Below are positions 1-8,670 of a DNA stretch of 36,649 nucleotides, one piece after another. Every line of letters starts with the position of its first letter. The stretch's first letter is position 1. The position numbers and the translations under genes are program-made. Below the pieces are notes generated by a model. That model was not told the DNA's origin. It saw only the letters and a list, made by a program, of their open reading frames with translations, and ran no database searches. Source of the DNA: Hymenobacter sp. Lineage in GTDB: Bacteria; Bacteroidota; Bacteroidia; Cytophagales; Hymenobacteraceae. The stretch spans positions 1 to 36,649 of the forward strand of contig JANXOE010000128.1 in the NCBI GenBank assembly GCA_025353745.1, in the 5' to 3' direction.

Positions 1-488
1 GCCTGAGCTTCTACCAGAACGCCTGCGGCGGCACGCCGGGCCCCCAGGATTGCTTCCTGGTGCTGCGCGGACTCAAAACCCTGCACCTGCGCATGCAGCG
101 CCACTGCGAAAACGGCCGCGCCGTGGCCGAATACCTGCGCCAGCACCCCAAAGTGGAGCAGGTGTACTGGCCCGGCTTCGAAACCCACCCCAACCACGCC
201 GTGGCCGCCCGGCAGATGCGCGACTTCGGGGGCATGATTTCCTTCGTGCTCAAAGGCGATAAGAAGGAGGACGCCGTGGCGGTGCTGGAGAAATTCCAGC
301 TCTTCACGCTGGCCGAAAGCCTGGGCGGCGTGGAAAGCCTCAGCGGCCACCCCGCCACCATGACGCACGCCAGCATTCCGCCCGAGCAGCGCCGCAAGGC
401 CGGCCTCAGCGACTCGCTCATCCGCCTGAGCGTGGGCATCGAGGACGCCGAGGACCTGATCGACGACTTGGCCCAGGCCATCGGGTAG
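1..488 (+). CDS. Trans-sulfuration PLP enzyme, cystathionine gamma-synthase/lyase type (3' part)
   Basis: The reading frame is open from the first bases, so the gene begins upstream of the window and only about 162 C-terminal residues are visible. They follow the Cys/Met-metabolism PLP enzyme family closely: the GPQDCFLVLRGLKT stretch, the LHLRMQRHCENG helix, and the C-terminal SLGGVESL, HPATMTHASIP and LIRLSVGIEDAEDL blocks. Enzymes of this family make or cleave cystathionine or related thioethers in cytoplasmic methionine/cysteine metabolism. The Schiff-base lysine lies upstream of the visible part, and the C-terminal part alone does not separate gamma-synthase from gamma-lyase or beta-lyase, so no symbol is given. 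The stop TAG is at 486-488. Confidence 0.9.
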   Translation, partial: LSFYQNACGGTPGPQDCFLVLRGLKTLHLRMQRHCENGRAVAEYLRQHPKVEQVYWPGFETHPNHAVAARQMRDFGGMISFVLKGDKKEDAVAVLEKFQLFTLAESLGGVESLSGHPATMTHASIPPEQRRKAGLSDSLIRLSVGIEDAEDLIDDLAQAIG

Positions 489-497
489 GGGGCGTAG

Positions 498-659
498 AAC
501 GCCCGCCGCGCCGCGCCGGCCGCTGAAATCGTGCTGGACCCGGCCACGGCCTGGCAGCTTTTCACCTTTGCCCGGGCCCCGGCCGAGGCCCGGGCAAAGG
601 TGCTTGGCGATGAGAAACTTGCCATGCCCGCGCTGAGCCTGGTGGCCGTGATGGCCTGA
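498..659 (+). pseudogene. C-terminal remnant resembling a maleylpyruvate isomerase/DinB-like protein
   Basis: After the stop of the preceding gene and a second in-frame TAG at 495-497, the same frame is open to the TGA at 657-659. It encodes about 53 residues with a protein-like middle (IVLDPATAWQLFTFARAP, then AMPALSLVAVMA). From memory, the pattern AWxLFT...A.AR....GD..LA...L..VAVMA matches the C-terminus of the mycothiol-dependent maleylpyruvate isomerase/DinB-like family. The N-terminal four-helix domain is absent, and there is no ATG or ribosome site in a sensible place; the only candidate start is GTG 531. It is best read as a gene remnant. The rest of the 489-733 gap shows nothing else recognisable. 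Confidence 0.4.
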
Positions 660-733
660 GGGCCCCACCCGCCGCATCCAACCCGACCGGCCGCGCACGG
701 CGTAGATGGGCCCCGGCCACGAAACATCTTCCC

Positions 734-1429
734 ATGCGCTTCCTGCTGATATTTACCGCACTTTTGGCCGCCTGCGCCACCAATTCCATCGTCGCTCCCG
801 TGTCCGTTCCTGCTCCGGTGCCCGCCCACGGGGCCCCCTACCTGGCCCTTGGCGATTCCTACACCATCGGCGAAGGCGCGGCCGAGGCCGACCGCTGGCC
901 CGTGCAGCTGGCCCAGCTGGCGCAGCAAAGCGGGCTGGCCCTGGCTCCGCCCGACATCATTGCCCGCACCGGCTGGACCACCGCCGAGCTGCAGGACGCC
1001 ATCGCGGCCGCTCACAATTCGAACACCTACGGCCTGGTGTCGCTGCTGATCGGCGTCAACAACCAGTACCGGGGCCAGAGCCCGGCCGCCTACCGCACCG
1101 AATTCCGGCAGCTGCTGGCCACGGCGGTTCGGTTTGCCGGCGGGCGGCCCGGCCGGGTGGTGGTGCTCTCGGTTCCCGACTGGGGCCAGTCGCCCTACGC
1201 CCAGGGCCGCGACCGCGCCCAAATCGGGCTGGAAATCGACCAGTTCAACGCCGTAGCGCAGGACGAGTGCCGCCGGGCCGGCATTGCTTTCGTCGACATC
1301 ACGCCCCTGACCCGCGCTGCCGCCGATGACCGCGCGCAGTTCACTGCCGACGGCCTGCACTACACCGGCCCCCAGCTGCGGCTGTGGGCGCAGCGGGCCC
1401 TGCCCGTGGTGCAGGGCTTGCTGAAATAA
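734..1429 (+). CDS. SGNH/GDSL-family hydrolase, lipoprotein
   Basis: 231 residues. The N-terminus is a lipoprotein signal with lipobox LAAC and lipidated Cys14, so the protein is probably membrane-anchored outside the cytoplasm. The SGNH blocks are visible: GDSY with nucleophile Ser42, GVNN with the oxyanion Asn109, and DGLHY with the catalytic Asp206/His209 pair. This is the esterase/lipase fold that acts on acyl or acetyl esters of lipids or polysaccharides; the substrate cannot be read from sequence. The ATG at 734 is chosen because the signal peptide starts there. It is transcribed in the same direction as the barrel protein 98 bp downstream. Confidence 0.88.
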   Translation: MRFLLIFTALLAACATNSIVAPVSVPAPVPAHGAPYLALGDSYTIGEGAAEADRWPVQLAQLAQQSGLALAPPDIIARTGWTTAELQDAIAAAHNSNTYGLVSLLIGVNNQYRGQSPAAYRTEFRQLLATAVRFAGGRPGRVVVLSVPDWGQSPYAQGRDRAQIGLEIDQFNAVAQDECRRAGIAFVDITPLTRAAADDRAQFTADGLHYTGPQLRLWAQRALPVVQGLLK

Positions 1430-1527
1430 TTGGCTGCCAGCAAGGCCGGTGTGCAACCAAGGGCCGAGTGTACGGTATCTTGCCCAGGCGAGCTGCTCGT
1501 CGCGCACCCCCTGAACCGGCGTTTTTC

Positions 1528-2244
1528 ATGAAAAAACAACTACTGCTATTGCTGGCGCTGGCCGGGCCCGCCGCCGCCCAGCGCACCGAACTAAGCGGGC
1601 GGGCGGGCCTGAGCTTGTTTCAATTCCGGGGCCGGGACGCCGACGCCACCTCGCACGTCAACTACAGCAGCTTCAACGGCTACGAAGGCGGCTACACCAA
1701 CAACCCCTACGGCCGCCGGCTGGGCACGGGCTTCGCACTGGGCGGGCGCGTGCAGCACGTGGGCCGGCACCGGGAACTAGTGGCCTTCGACCTGGGCTAC
1801 GACTGGTCGCGGAGCCGGACGGCCATCACGGTGGTGGATTATTTCGACGGCCACGCGAACACCCCGCGCCCGGCCGACGGCACCACGTACCTGCGGACCC
1901 AAAACCTGACCGCCTTCCTGGGCCTGGGCCGCCGGTTCAATATAGCCGCGGTCGGGCTGGACGTGCTGGCTGGGCCGGAGATGGCTTACGTGTTCGGCCT
2001 GCGCGAACAAGGCCGCGGCACTTACGGCGGCGGTGCCGCCTGGGCGACGGAGTCCGAGCGTCGTACGTCGTCTGCCACCGACCTTCGCTTGCGGGCCGAC
2101 CTAACGGCCTGGTACCAGCGGGTGGGCGTCAACGCCAGCTACTCGGTGGGCTTCCTGAACTATTTTGCCGGCTACGTCGGCGGCCGGGTGCCGGAGGCGT
2201 ACTCGCGCACCCTGCGCCTGGGCCTGGCCTACCGGCTGCGGTAA
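1528..2244 (+). CDS. Putative outer-membrane beta-barrel protein
   Basis: 238 residues from ATG 1528, chosen because it opens a typical signal peptide (MKKQLLLLLALAGPAAAQ); upstream in-frame codons are intergenic in character. The mature part is rich in alternating Tyr/Gly/Arg strands (VAFDLGYDWSRSRTAI, FLGLGRRFNIAAVGLDVL, LTAWYQRVGVNASYSVGF) and ends in an aromatic, basic strand (LRLGLAYRLR). This looks like an eight-to-ten-stranded porin-like barrel. I do not recognise a named family and no ligand is predicted. It could form a unit with the GDSL lipoprotein upstream. Confidence 0.65.
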   Translation: MKKQLLLLLALAGPAAAQRTELSGRAGLSLFQFRGRDADATSHVNYSSFNGYEGGYTNNPYGRRLGTGFALGGRVQHVGRHRELVAFDLGYDWSRSRTAITVVDYFDGHANTPRPADGTTYLRTQNLTAFLGLGRRFNIAAVGLDVLAGPEMAYVFGLREQGRGTYGGGAAWATESERRTSSATDLRLRADLTAWYQRVGVNASYSVGFLNYFAGYVGGRVPEAYSRTLRLGLAYRLR

Positions 2245-2548
2245 GCCAGGCGGCTAGCGCGCCGCCCGCAGTGGGAAAACAATTGCGGAAAGCAAATTGT
2301 ATCTTGTGGCCTTGCGGTAGCACAAAGGAAGGAATTTATGCGTTGTTCAGCGGTCAGCTTTTGGTGTTGTCGCGGCCCGTGGGGCCGTGCTTGTTGCGGC
2401 TGAGCCGCCAGTGGGCCGTTGTGCCAGGCCATTTTTTGGTATTTTCTGGGAATTAACTATTGCGCTACGCGGTAGCGCATGTCCGCCGGGGCCCTCGGCT
2501 GGGCATCGGCTTTCAACATTTTTTGTTTTTCTCCCGAGTCTTTTTCTT
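2245..2548. promoter_or_regulatory. Leader region of the TonB-dependent receptor gene with an 8-bp hairpin
   Basis: This 304-bp gap has no convincing gene. Its clearest structure is a perfect 8-bp inverted repeat, TGCGCTAC-gcg-GTAGCGCA, at 2461-2479, about 70 bp before the receptor start codon. It could be an operator half-site pair or a 5' UTR hairpin. No good match to TAnnTTTG with a properly spaced TTG was found here. The last 40 bp before the ATG are T-rich. Confidence 0.35.
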
Positions 2549-5299
2549 ATGAAAAATATTCTACACCTGTGGCTGCTGACCTTGCTGGGGCTGCCCGCCC
2601 TGGCCCAGGCCCCAAAAATCACCGTGACCGGCCGCGTGCTGGGGGCCCAGGGCGAGGCCCTGCCCGGCGCCACCGTGCTGGAGCGCGGCACCGCCAACGG
2701 CACCGCCACCAACGCCGGGGGCGACTTTTCGCTCGGCGTGGCCCCCGCGGCTACGCTCACCGTGCAGGCCATCGGCTTCGCGCCGCAGCAAATTCCGCTG
2801 AGCGGCCGCACCCGCCTCGACGTGCGCCTGGTAGCCGCCGCTACCGACCTCAACGAAGTGGTGGTCACGGGCTCACGGGCCGCCGAGGGCCGCTCCAACA
2901 TCCTCACCACGTCGCCGGTGGACGTGATTTCGGCCCGCGAAATCAAGGCGTACGCCCAAACCGACGTCACCCAAATCCTGACCTACCTCGCGCCCTCGTT
3001 CCAAAGCACGCGCCAGACCGTGACCGACGGCACCGATTTCGTGGATCCGGCCACGCTGCGCGGCCTGGGCCCCGACCAGGTGCTGGTGCTCGTGAACGGC
3101 AAGCGCCGCCACACCTCGGCCCTGGTCAACATCAACGGCACGCCCGGCCGCGGCTCGGTGGGCACCGACTTGAACGTGCTGCCGCCCGCCGCCATCAAGC
3201 GCATCGAGGTGTTGCGCGACGGCGCGGCGGCCCAGTACGGCTCCGACGCCATTGCCGGCGTCATCAATATCCAGCTTAAAGACGACACCACCGGCGTGAG
3301 CGTGAGCAGCACCGCCGGCCAAACGGTGAAGCACGACGGCCAGCTGTTCCAGGCCGACGCCAACGCCGGCTTCAACCTGCGCCACCGCGGCTTTGTGGAC
3401 GTGAGCGGGCAGTTCAGCAACCGCGGCTTCGTCGACCGCAGCGGCCTCGACACGGCCCCGCTCGTCTACCTGGGCAGCGGCGGCGCCTACCCCAGCGGCT
3501 TGTCGGACGCCGACAAGCGGGCCCTCAAGGCCCAGGACGACGCCCTGGTGGCCCAGCGCGGCTTCAACCGGCAAGACATGCGGGTGGGCTCGGCGAGCAC
3601 GCGCACCTACGGCAGCTTCGTGAACGCGGCCTACACGCTGGTGCCGCGCCTGGGGCTGGAGGTGTATTTTTCGGGGGGCCTCACGCGGCGCGAAGGGCAC
3701 GGGGCCGCTTTCTACCGCTTGCCCAACCAATTCACCCAAAACGACGCGGGCATTTACCCCGACGGCTACCTGCCCTTCATCGACAGCAAGGTGAACGACG
3801 CCTCGGCCATCGTGGGCCTGCGGGGCCGGGTGCTGGGCTTCCAGGCCGATTTGAGCAACACCTACGGCCGCAACGCCCTGCGCTACAACCTGCACAACAC
3901 CCTCAACGCCTCGCTGCCCGCCGGCACCAGCCCCTCGGATTTCTACGCCGGCCAGCTCGCGTTTCAGCAGAACACGACCAACTTGGGCTTCACGCGCAAG
4001 TTTTTCGACCTGCCCGTGCTCAGCACGCTGAACGTGGCCTTTGGCGGCGAAGTGCGCTGGGATAACTTTCGGATTGCCGCCGGCGACCCCGATTCCTACG
4101 CCGCGGGCACCCGCACGGTGAACGGCAGCCGCGCCGCCTTCGGCTCGCAGGGCTTCCCGGGCTACCGGCCGTCCGACGTGACGAACCGCTCGCGCACCGA
4201 CGTGGCCGGCTACGTGGATTTGGAAAGCGACCTCACCGACAAGCTGCTCGTGGGCCTGGCCGGGCGGGCCGAAAACTACAGCGACTTTGGCTCGAACGTG
4301 AGCGGCAAAGTGGCCGCCCGCTACAGCCTCCTCGACGGGCTGGCCCTGCGCGGGGCCCTCAGCAACGGCTTCCGGGCCCCGTCGCTCCAGCAGCGCTACT
4401 TCACCAATTCCAGCACCCAGTTCACCAGCGGCGAGCTGCGCGAGGTGCGCACCGCCAACAACGACGACCCCATCACCCGGGCCTTCGGCATCGGGCCGCT
4501 GAAGCAGGAGAAATCGGTGAACTACAGCCTGGGCCTCACCGCCCGCGTGGCCCGCACCCTGACGCTGACGGTGGACGCTTACCAGATCAACATCAAGGAC
4601 CGGATCGTGCTCAGCAGCCAGTTCAACCGCAACAATAAGGCCGTCAACGCACTGCTCGACAGCTTGCAGGGGCCCAACCAAGTCATTCAGGGCGTGCAGT
4701 TTTTTGCCAACGCCGTGGATACCCGCACCCGGGGGCTCGACGTGGTGGCCAGCGAGCGCCTGAGCTTGGGCCCCGATAACCGCCTGACGCTGACGGCCGC
4801 CGCCAATTTCAACCGCACCACGGTGCAGAACCTGAAGGGCTCGTCCTTCATCGACGCCAACGCCAGCCTGCAAAACACGCTCTTCGACCGCGCCCAGCGC
4901 ACCCGCCTCGAAAGCGGCCAGCCGCGCAGCAAAATCATCCTGAGCGCCGACTACGGCTACAAAATTTTCGGCGCGAGCGTGCGCGCCGTGCGCTTCGGCG
5001 AAGTGCAGTCGGCCGACGCCGACCCGGCCCGCGCCTTCATCGACCAGACTTTTTCGGCCAAGTGGGTAACGGACCTGACCATCAGCGCCCAGGTTCTCAA
5101 AAACTTAGGTCTGAGCGTGGGCGTCAACAACCTGTTCAACGTGTACCCCGACCGCCTCTACCTCAACCCCAACGACAACGAAGGCAGCCTGGCCTACAGC
5201 ACGGCCGACGCCACCAACCGGGGCCGTTTCCCCTACGGCTCCAACCAGTTCGGCTTCAACGGAGCCTTCTACTTCGGCCGCGTGAACATCACGCTGTAG
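2549..5299 (+). CDS. TonB-dependent receptor with carboxypeptidase-like regulatory domain
   Basis: 916 residues from ATG 2549, which opens the signal peptide (LLTLLGLPALAQA). Order: signal (1-20); carboxypeptidase-regulatory-like domain (about 24-105: VTGRVLGAQGEALPGATV); plug (about 115-245: LNEVVVTGS, LRGLGPDQVLVLVNGKRR, IEVLRDGAAAQYGSDAIAG); and a long C-terminal barrel with GFRAPSLQQRYF and NLFNVYPDR. Such receptors use TonB-ExbBD energy to pull siderophores, oligosaccharides, peptides or metals through the outer membrane. No SusD-like partner follows, which argues against a SusCD glycan pair and towards a stand-alone siderophore- or cofactor-type receptor, but the ligand is unknown. Its stop is only 12 bp from the convergent OmpA gene. 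Confidence 0.95.
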   Translation: MKNILHLWLLTLLGLPALAQAPKITVTGRVLGAQGEALPGATVLERGTANGTATNAGGDFSLGVAPAATLTVQAIGFAPQQIPLSGRTRLDVRLVAAATDLNEVVVTGSRAAEGRSNILTTSPVDVISAREIKAYAQTDVTQILTYLAPSFQSTRQTVTDGTDFVDPATLRGLGPDQVLVLVNGKRRHTSALVNINGTPGRGSVGTDLNVLPPAAIKRIEVLRDGAAAQYGSDAIAGVINIQLKDDTTGVSVSSTAGQTVKHDGQLFQADANAGFNLRHRGFVDVSGQFSNRGFVDRSGLDTAPLVYLGSGGAYPSGLSDADKRALKAQDDALVAQRGFNRQDMRVGSASTRTYGSFVNAAYTLVPRLGLEVYFSGGLTRREGHGAAFYRLPNQFTQNDAGIYPDGYLPFIDSKVNDASAIVGLRGRVLGFQADLSNTYGRNALRYNLHNTLNASLPAGTSPSDFYAGQLAFQQNTTNLGFTRKFFDLPVLSTLNVAFGGEVRWDNFRIAAGDPDSYAAGTRTVNGSRAAFGSQGFPGYRPSDVTNRSRTDVAGYVDLESDLTDKLLVGLAGRAENYSDFGSNVSGKVAARYSLLDGLALRGALSNGFRAPSLQQRYFTNSSTQFTSGELREVRTANNDDPITRAFGIGPLKQEKSVNYSLGLTARVARTLTLTVDAYQINIKDRIVLSSQFNRNNKAVNALLDSLQGPNQVIQGVQFFANAVDTRTRGLDVVASERLSLGPDNRLTLTAAANFNRTTVQNLKGSSFIDANASLQNTLFDRAQRTRLESGQPRSKIILSADYGYKIFGASVRAVRFGEVQSADADPARAFIDQTFSAKWVTDLTISAQVLKNLGLSVGVNNLFNVYPDRLYLNPNDNEGSLAYSTADATNRGRFPYGSNQFGFNGAFYFGRVNITL

Positions 5300-5311
5300 C
5301 CTGGAACAGCA

Positions 5312-6343
5312 TCACTTTTTATTGCCGCTGCCCGTCGCCGCCCCGCTGTTGCTGTCCAGAATCTGAAACAGCTCGTCGAGCTTGGGGGTGAGGATGATTT
5401 CGGTGCGGCGGTTGAGGGCCTTGTTGGGGGCCGTGTCGTTGGGGGCCACGGGCACGTACTGGCTGCGGCCCGACGCCGTGACGCGGGCCGGGGCCACGCC
5501 GCCGGCGGTGAGCAGGCGGGCAATGTCGGTGGCGCGCAGCGCGCTCAAATCCCAGTTGTCGGTGATGCCGGCCGTGCCGTGCAGGATGGGCACGCTGTCG
5601 GTGTGGCCTTCCACCACCACGTTCACGTCGGGCTGCTCTTGGAGCACGGTGGCCAGCTTTTTCAGGGCCTCCTGGCCTTTGGGGTCCACCTTGGTCGAGC
5701 CCGACTTGAAGAGCAGCTGTTCGGAGAGCGACACGTACACCTTGCCGTCTTTGAGCTTCACCTGCAAGTCGTTGGCGTTGAAGCTGAGCAGGGCCTTGCT
5801 CACGCGGGCTTTGAGGTCGTTCACGGCCTTGTCTTTGTCGGCCAGGGCTTGGGTGAGCTCGGCGAGGCGGGCTTCGCGGGTTTGGAGGTCGACGGCGAGG
5901 CGGTCGTTGTCGGCCTTGCTCTTGCGCAGGCTGGCGTCGAGGGCCCCCAGCTCGGCTTCGCGGCGGGCCAGGTCCTGGGCTACCTTGTTGTAGTCCGACG
6001 ACTTGTTGGCCAGCTCCTGGCCGCTGTTTTTGAGCAGGCGGTCGTAGCTCTCGTTCAGGTCGTGGTTGAGGCCCCGGGCCCGGCGCAGCGAGAGGCCGGT
6101 GGCCAGCGAGTCGTTTTCGAGGCGCCTGTTGTCGAGCCGCAGCTGGGCCAGGGCGTCGGTGGCTTTTTGCAGCGCGGCGGTGGCGGCGCGGTACTGGCGC
6201 TCGGCCTCGGTTTTGCCCTGGGCATCGGCCGACTGCCGGGCCTGGAGGTCGTCGTATTTTTTGGCGGCCACGCAGCCCGGCAGGGCGGGGGCGGCGAGCA
6301 AGCCCAGGCCGAGCAGGGCCGGGGTTAAATTTTTCAGGCGCAT
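5312..6343 (-). CDS. OmpA-family lipoprotein with coiled-coil stalk
   Basis: 343 residues. The start at 6343 (MRLKNLTPALLG) is preferred over longer in-frame extensions because it opens a lipoprotein signal with lipobox LPGC. The middle (about residues 30-200) is Lys/Asp/Leu/Ala-rich heptad-like sequence (DLARREAELGALDASLRK), predicted coiled coil. The C-terminal OmpA/MotB-like domain has LLFKSGSTKVD, VVVEGHTDSVP and NKALNRRTEIIL, the motifs used to bind diaminopimelate in peptidoglycan. The protein probably tethers outer membrane to cell wall. It is divergent from the aldolase gene and convergent with the receptor. Confidence 0.9.
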   Translation of the reverse strand: MRLKNLTPALLGLGLLAAPALPGCVAAKKYDDLQARQSADAQGKTEAERQYRAATAALQKATDALAQLRLDNRRLENDSLATGLSLRRARGLNHDLNESYDRLLKNSGQELANKSSDYNKVAQDLARREAELGALDASLRKSKADNDRLAVDLQTREARLAELTQALADKDKAVNDLKARVSKALLSFNANDLQVKLKDGKVYVSLSEQLLFKSGSTKVDPKGQEALKKLATVLQEQPDVNVVVEGHTDSVPILHGTAGITDNWDLSALRATDIARLLTAGGVAPARVTASGRSQYVPVAPNDTAPNKALNRRTEIILTPKLDELFQILDSNSGAATGSGNKK

Positions 6344-6492
6344 AATCGTAGCAGAAAATCCGTGGCGGGCGCTGCCGGCCGGGGGCCGCAATGCCGGGGC
6401 AAGGTAGCGCCGGGGCGGCACCCGGGGATTTTTTTCTTTCTTTAAGGCTGGATTGCGTACAGCCAGTTGCCCACCCATTTTTCTTCATTCGC

Positions 6493-7539
6493 ATGGCTAC
6501 TTCCCTGTCGATGAACGCCGAGCTGGCGCCCCTGCTCGCGCACCAGGCCCTTGTCAGCAAAGACTTGCTGCACGCGCCCGGCCCCGATTTTATCGACCGC
6601 TGCTTCGGGCCGGGCTCGCGGCCGCCGCAGGTGCTGCGCAGCCTGGGGGCCCTCTACGGCCACGGCCGGCTGGGGGGCACGGGCTACCTCAGCATCCTGC
6701 CCGTCGACCAGGGCATCGAGCACACGGCCGGGGCGTCGTTCGGGGCGAATCCCGCGTTTTTCGACCCCGACACGACGCTGCGGCTGGCCGTGGAAAGCGG
6801 GTGCAACGCCGTGGCCACCACCTTGGGCACCTTCGGGGCCGTGGCCCGGCGGTACGCGCACAAAATCCCGTTCATTGTCAAAATCAACCACAACGAGCTG
6901 CTGACCTACCCCAATAAGTTTGACCAGGTCCTGTTCGGCTCGGTGCGCCAGGCCTGGGATTTGGGCGCGACCGCCGTGGGGGCCACCATCTACTTCGGCT
7001 CGGCCGAAAGCAACCGCCAGATGGGCGAGGTGGCGGCGGCCTTCGAAGAAGCCCACCGCCGGGGCCTGGCCACCGTGCTGTGGTGCTACCTGCGCAACAA
7101 CGCCTTCAAAACCGCCGACCGCGACTACCACCTGGCCGCCGACCTCACCGGGCAGGCCAACCACCTGGGCGTCACGCTCGGGGCCGACCTCATCAAGCAA
7201 AAGCTGCCCGAGATCAACGGCGGCTTCGGGGCCCTCCGGTTCGGCAAAACCGTGCCGGCCATGTACGAAACCCTGAGCGCCGACAACCCCATCGACCTCA
7301 CGCGCTACCAGGTGCTGAACTGCTACGCCGGGCGCATCGGGCTCATCAACTCGGGCGGCGAAAGCCTGGGGGCCGGCGACCGGGACGCGACCGTGAAAAT
7401 GGCCGTGGTGAACAAGCGCGCCGGCGGCCACGGCCTGATTGTGGGCCGCAAGGCGTTTCAGCGGCCCTTTGCCGAGGGCGTGGCCCTGCTCCACGCCGTT
7501 CAGGACGTGTACCTTGACGCCCAAATCGGCCTTGCCTGA
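6493..7539 (+). CDS. fbaB: Class I fructose-bisphosphate aldolase (FbaB/DhnA type)
   Basis: 348 residues from ATG 6493; the longer open frame upstream overlaps the divergent promoter region and does not look like protein. The enzyme reversibly splits fructose 1,6-bisphosphate into glyceraldehyde 3-phosphate and dihydroxyacetone phosphate in glycolysis/gluconeogenesis through a lysine Schiff base. Family signatures are LPVDQGIEH (70-77), [32 protein letters not shown] and [11 protein letters not shown]; the likely Schiff-base lysine is K235 or K237. It matches the metal-independent archaeal/E. coli FbaB type rather than the zinc class II enzyme. accD follows on the same strand after 104 bp. 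Confidence 0.93.
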   Translation: MATSLSMNAELAPLLAHQALVSKDLLHAPGPDFIDRCFGPGSRPPQVLRSLGALYGHGRLGGTGYLSILPVDQGIEHTAGASFGANPAFFDPDTTLRLAVESGCNAVATTLGTFGAVARRYAHKIPFIVKINHNELLTYPNKFDQVLFGSVRQAWDLGATAVGATIYFGSAESNRQMGEVAAAFEEAHRRGLATVLWCYLRNNAFKTADRDYHLAADLTGQANHLGVTLGADLIKQKLPEINGGFGALRFGKTVPAMYETLSADNPIDLTRYQVLNCYAGRIGLINSGGESLGAGDRDATVKMAVVNKRAGGHGLIVGRKAFQRPFAEGVALLHAVQDVYLDAQIGLA

Positions 7540-7571
7540 GCCCCGCCGCCGGCGGGCCGCCGCCGATGGCT

Positions 7572-7579
7572 TATTTTTG
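7572..7579 (+). promoter_or_regulatory. Candidate -7 element for accD
   Basis: TATTTTTG matches the Bacteroidota -7 consensus TAnnTTTG exactly and lies 64 bp before the accD ATG. No well-spaced TTG -33 element is present in the GC-rich sequence upstream, so this is half a promoter by sequence alone. Confidence 0.35.
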
Positions 7580-7643
7580 TCTTCCCGTTTACATTTTATC
7601 AAAGCTGGCGGCCCGCCGCTCACAGCTTGCAGCTCCCGAAGAA

Positions 7644-8561
7644 ATGGCTTGGTTTAAGCGCGAGGCAAAGGGCATCAACACCCCCACCGAACAAAAAAAG
7701 GAGACGCCCGACGGCCTCTGGTACAAGTGCCCTGAGTGCAAAACCGTGGCCACCACGGCCGAGCACAAGCGCCTGCGCTACGTGTGCGGCCACTGCGGCC
7801 ACCACGACCGCATCGACGCGGCCGAGTACTTTGAGCTGTTGTTCGACGACGGCCGGTTCGAAGAGCTGGACGCCCACCTGACCTCGGGCGACCCGCTGCA
7901 CTTCGTCGACACCAAGCCCTACCTGCAGCGCGTGCAGGCCACCGAAAAAAACACCGGCCTGAAAGACGCCGTGCGCACCGCCCACGGCCTGAGCGAGGGC
8001 CAGCCGCTGGTGGTGGCGGCCATGGACTTCAAGTTCATTGGCGGCTCGATGGGCTCGGTGGTGGGCGAGAAGATTGCCCGCGCCATCGACTACGCCCGCC
8101 AGCACCGCGTGCCGTTCCTGATGATCTCGCGCTCGGGCGGGGCCCGCATGATGGAAGCCGGCTACTCGCTGATGCAAATGGCCAAAACCTCGGCCCGCCT
8201 GGCCCTGCTCGCCGAAGCCGGCGTGCCCTACGTGAGCCTGCTCACCGACCCCACCACGGGCGGCGTCACGGCCTCGTTTGCCATGCTCGGCGATTTCAAC
8301 ATCGCCGAGCCGGGGGCCCTCATCGGCTTCGCCGGGCCGCGCGTCATCAAGGAAACCATCGGCAAGGACTTGCCCAAGGGCTTTCAGAGCGCCGAGTTTG
8401 TGCTTGAGCACGGCTTTCTGGACTTCATCGTCGACCGCCGCGACCTCAAGCACCGCCTGGCCGACCTGCTGCACCTGGTGCGGCCCGCCGCCGTGGCCGA
8501 AGAAGCACCGGCCGCGGCCGCCGGCGCGGCCCCGCGCCGCAGCCCGGCCAAGGCCCGCTAG
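7644..8561 (+). CDS. accD: Acetyl-CoA carboxylase carboxyltransferase subunit beta
   Basis: 305 residues from ATG 7644 (MAWFKRE, the usual AccD start). AccD pairs with AccA to move the carboxyl group from carboxybiotin to acetyl-CoA, the first committed step of fatty acid synthesis, in the cytoplasm. The N-terminal zinc ribbon is intact, with Cys29, Cys32, Cys48 and Cys51 (CPEC and CGHC). The crotonase-like core carries [43 protein letters not shown] and [13 protein letters not shown], which build the oxyanion holes and CoA site. The C-terminal about 20 residues are a low-complexity Ala/Pro/Arg tail. Length is normal for the family. Confidence 0.97.
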   Translation: MAWFKREAKGINTPTEQKKETPDGLWYKCPECKTVATTAEHKRLRYVCGHCGHHDRIDAAEYFELLFDDGRFEELDAHLTSGDPLHFVDTKPYLQRVQATEKNTGLKDAVRTAHGLSEGQPLVVAAMDFKFIGGSMGSVVGEKIARAIDYARQHRVPFLMISRSGGARMMEAGYSLMQMAKTSARLALLAEAGVPYVSLLTDPTTGGVTASFAMLGDFNIAEPGALIGFAGPRVIKETIGKDLPKGFQSAEFVLEHGFLDFIVDRRDLKHRLADLLHLVRPAAVAEEAPAAAAGAAPRRSPAKAR

Positions 8562-8593
8562 GGCCCCGGCCAGCGGTTCGGCACGCTTCTTGA

Positions 8594-8624
8594 AAAACCC
8601 GCTCCTAGCCCCGGTGCGGGTTTT
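8594..8624 (+). terminator. Hairpin terminator after accD
   Basis: AAAACCCGC and GCGGGTTTT form a 9-bp stem around a 13-nt loop, ending in a T run, 32 bp after the accD stop. Confidence 0.6.
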
Positions 8625-8670
8625 GCCGTATAATGCGGCAGTTTGATTCTTCAACCTTTCGTTTTTTCAC

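Noticed and set aside
11-1507. A 498-codon minus-strand open frame covering three genes
   Set aside because: It is a shadow across the trans-sulfuration gene, the remnant and the GDSL gene, all of which have clear + strand homology.
2873-4873. A 666-codon minus-strand open frame
   Set aside because: It is antisense to the TonB-dependent receptor, with repetitive Val/Gly/His/Ala composition and no recognisable domain.
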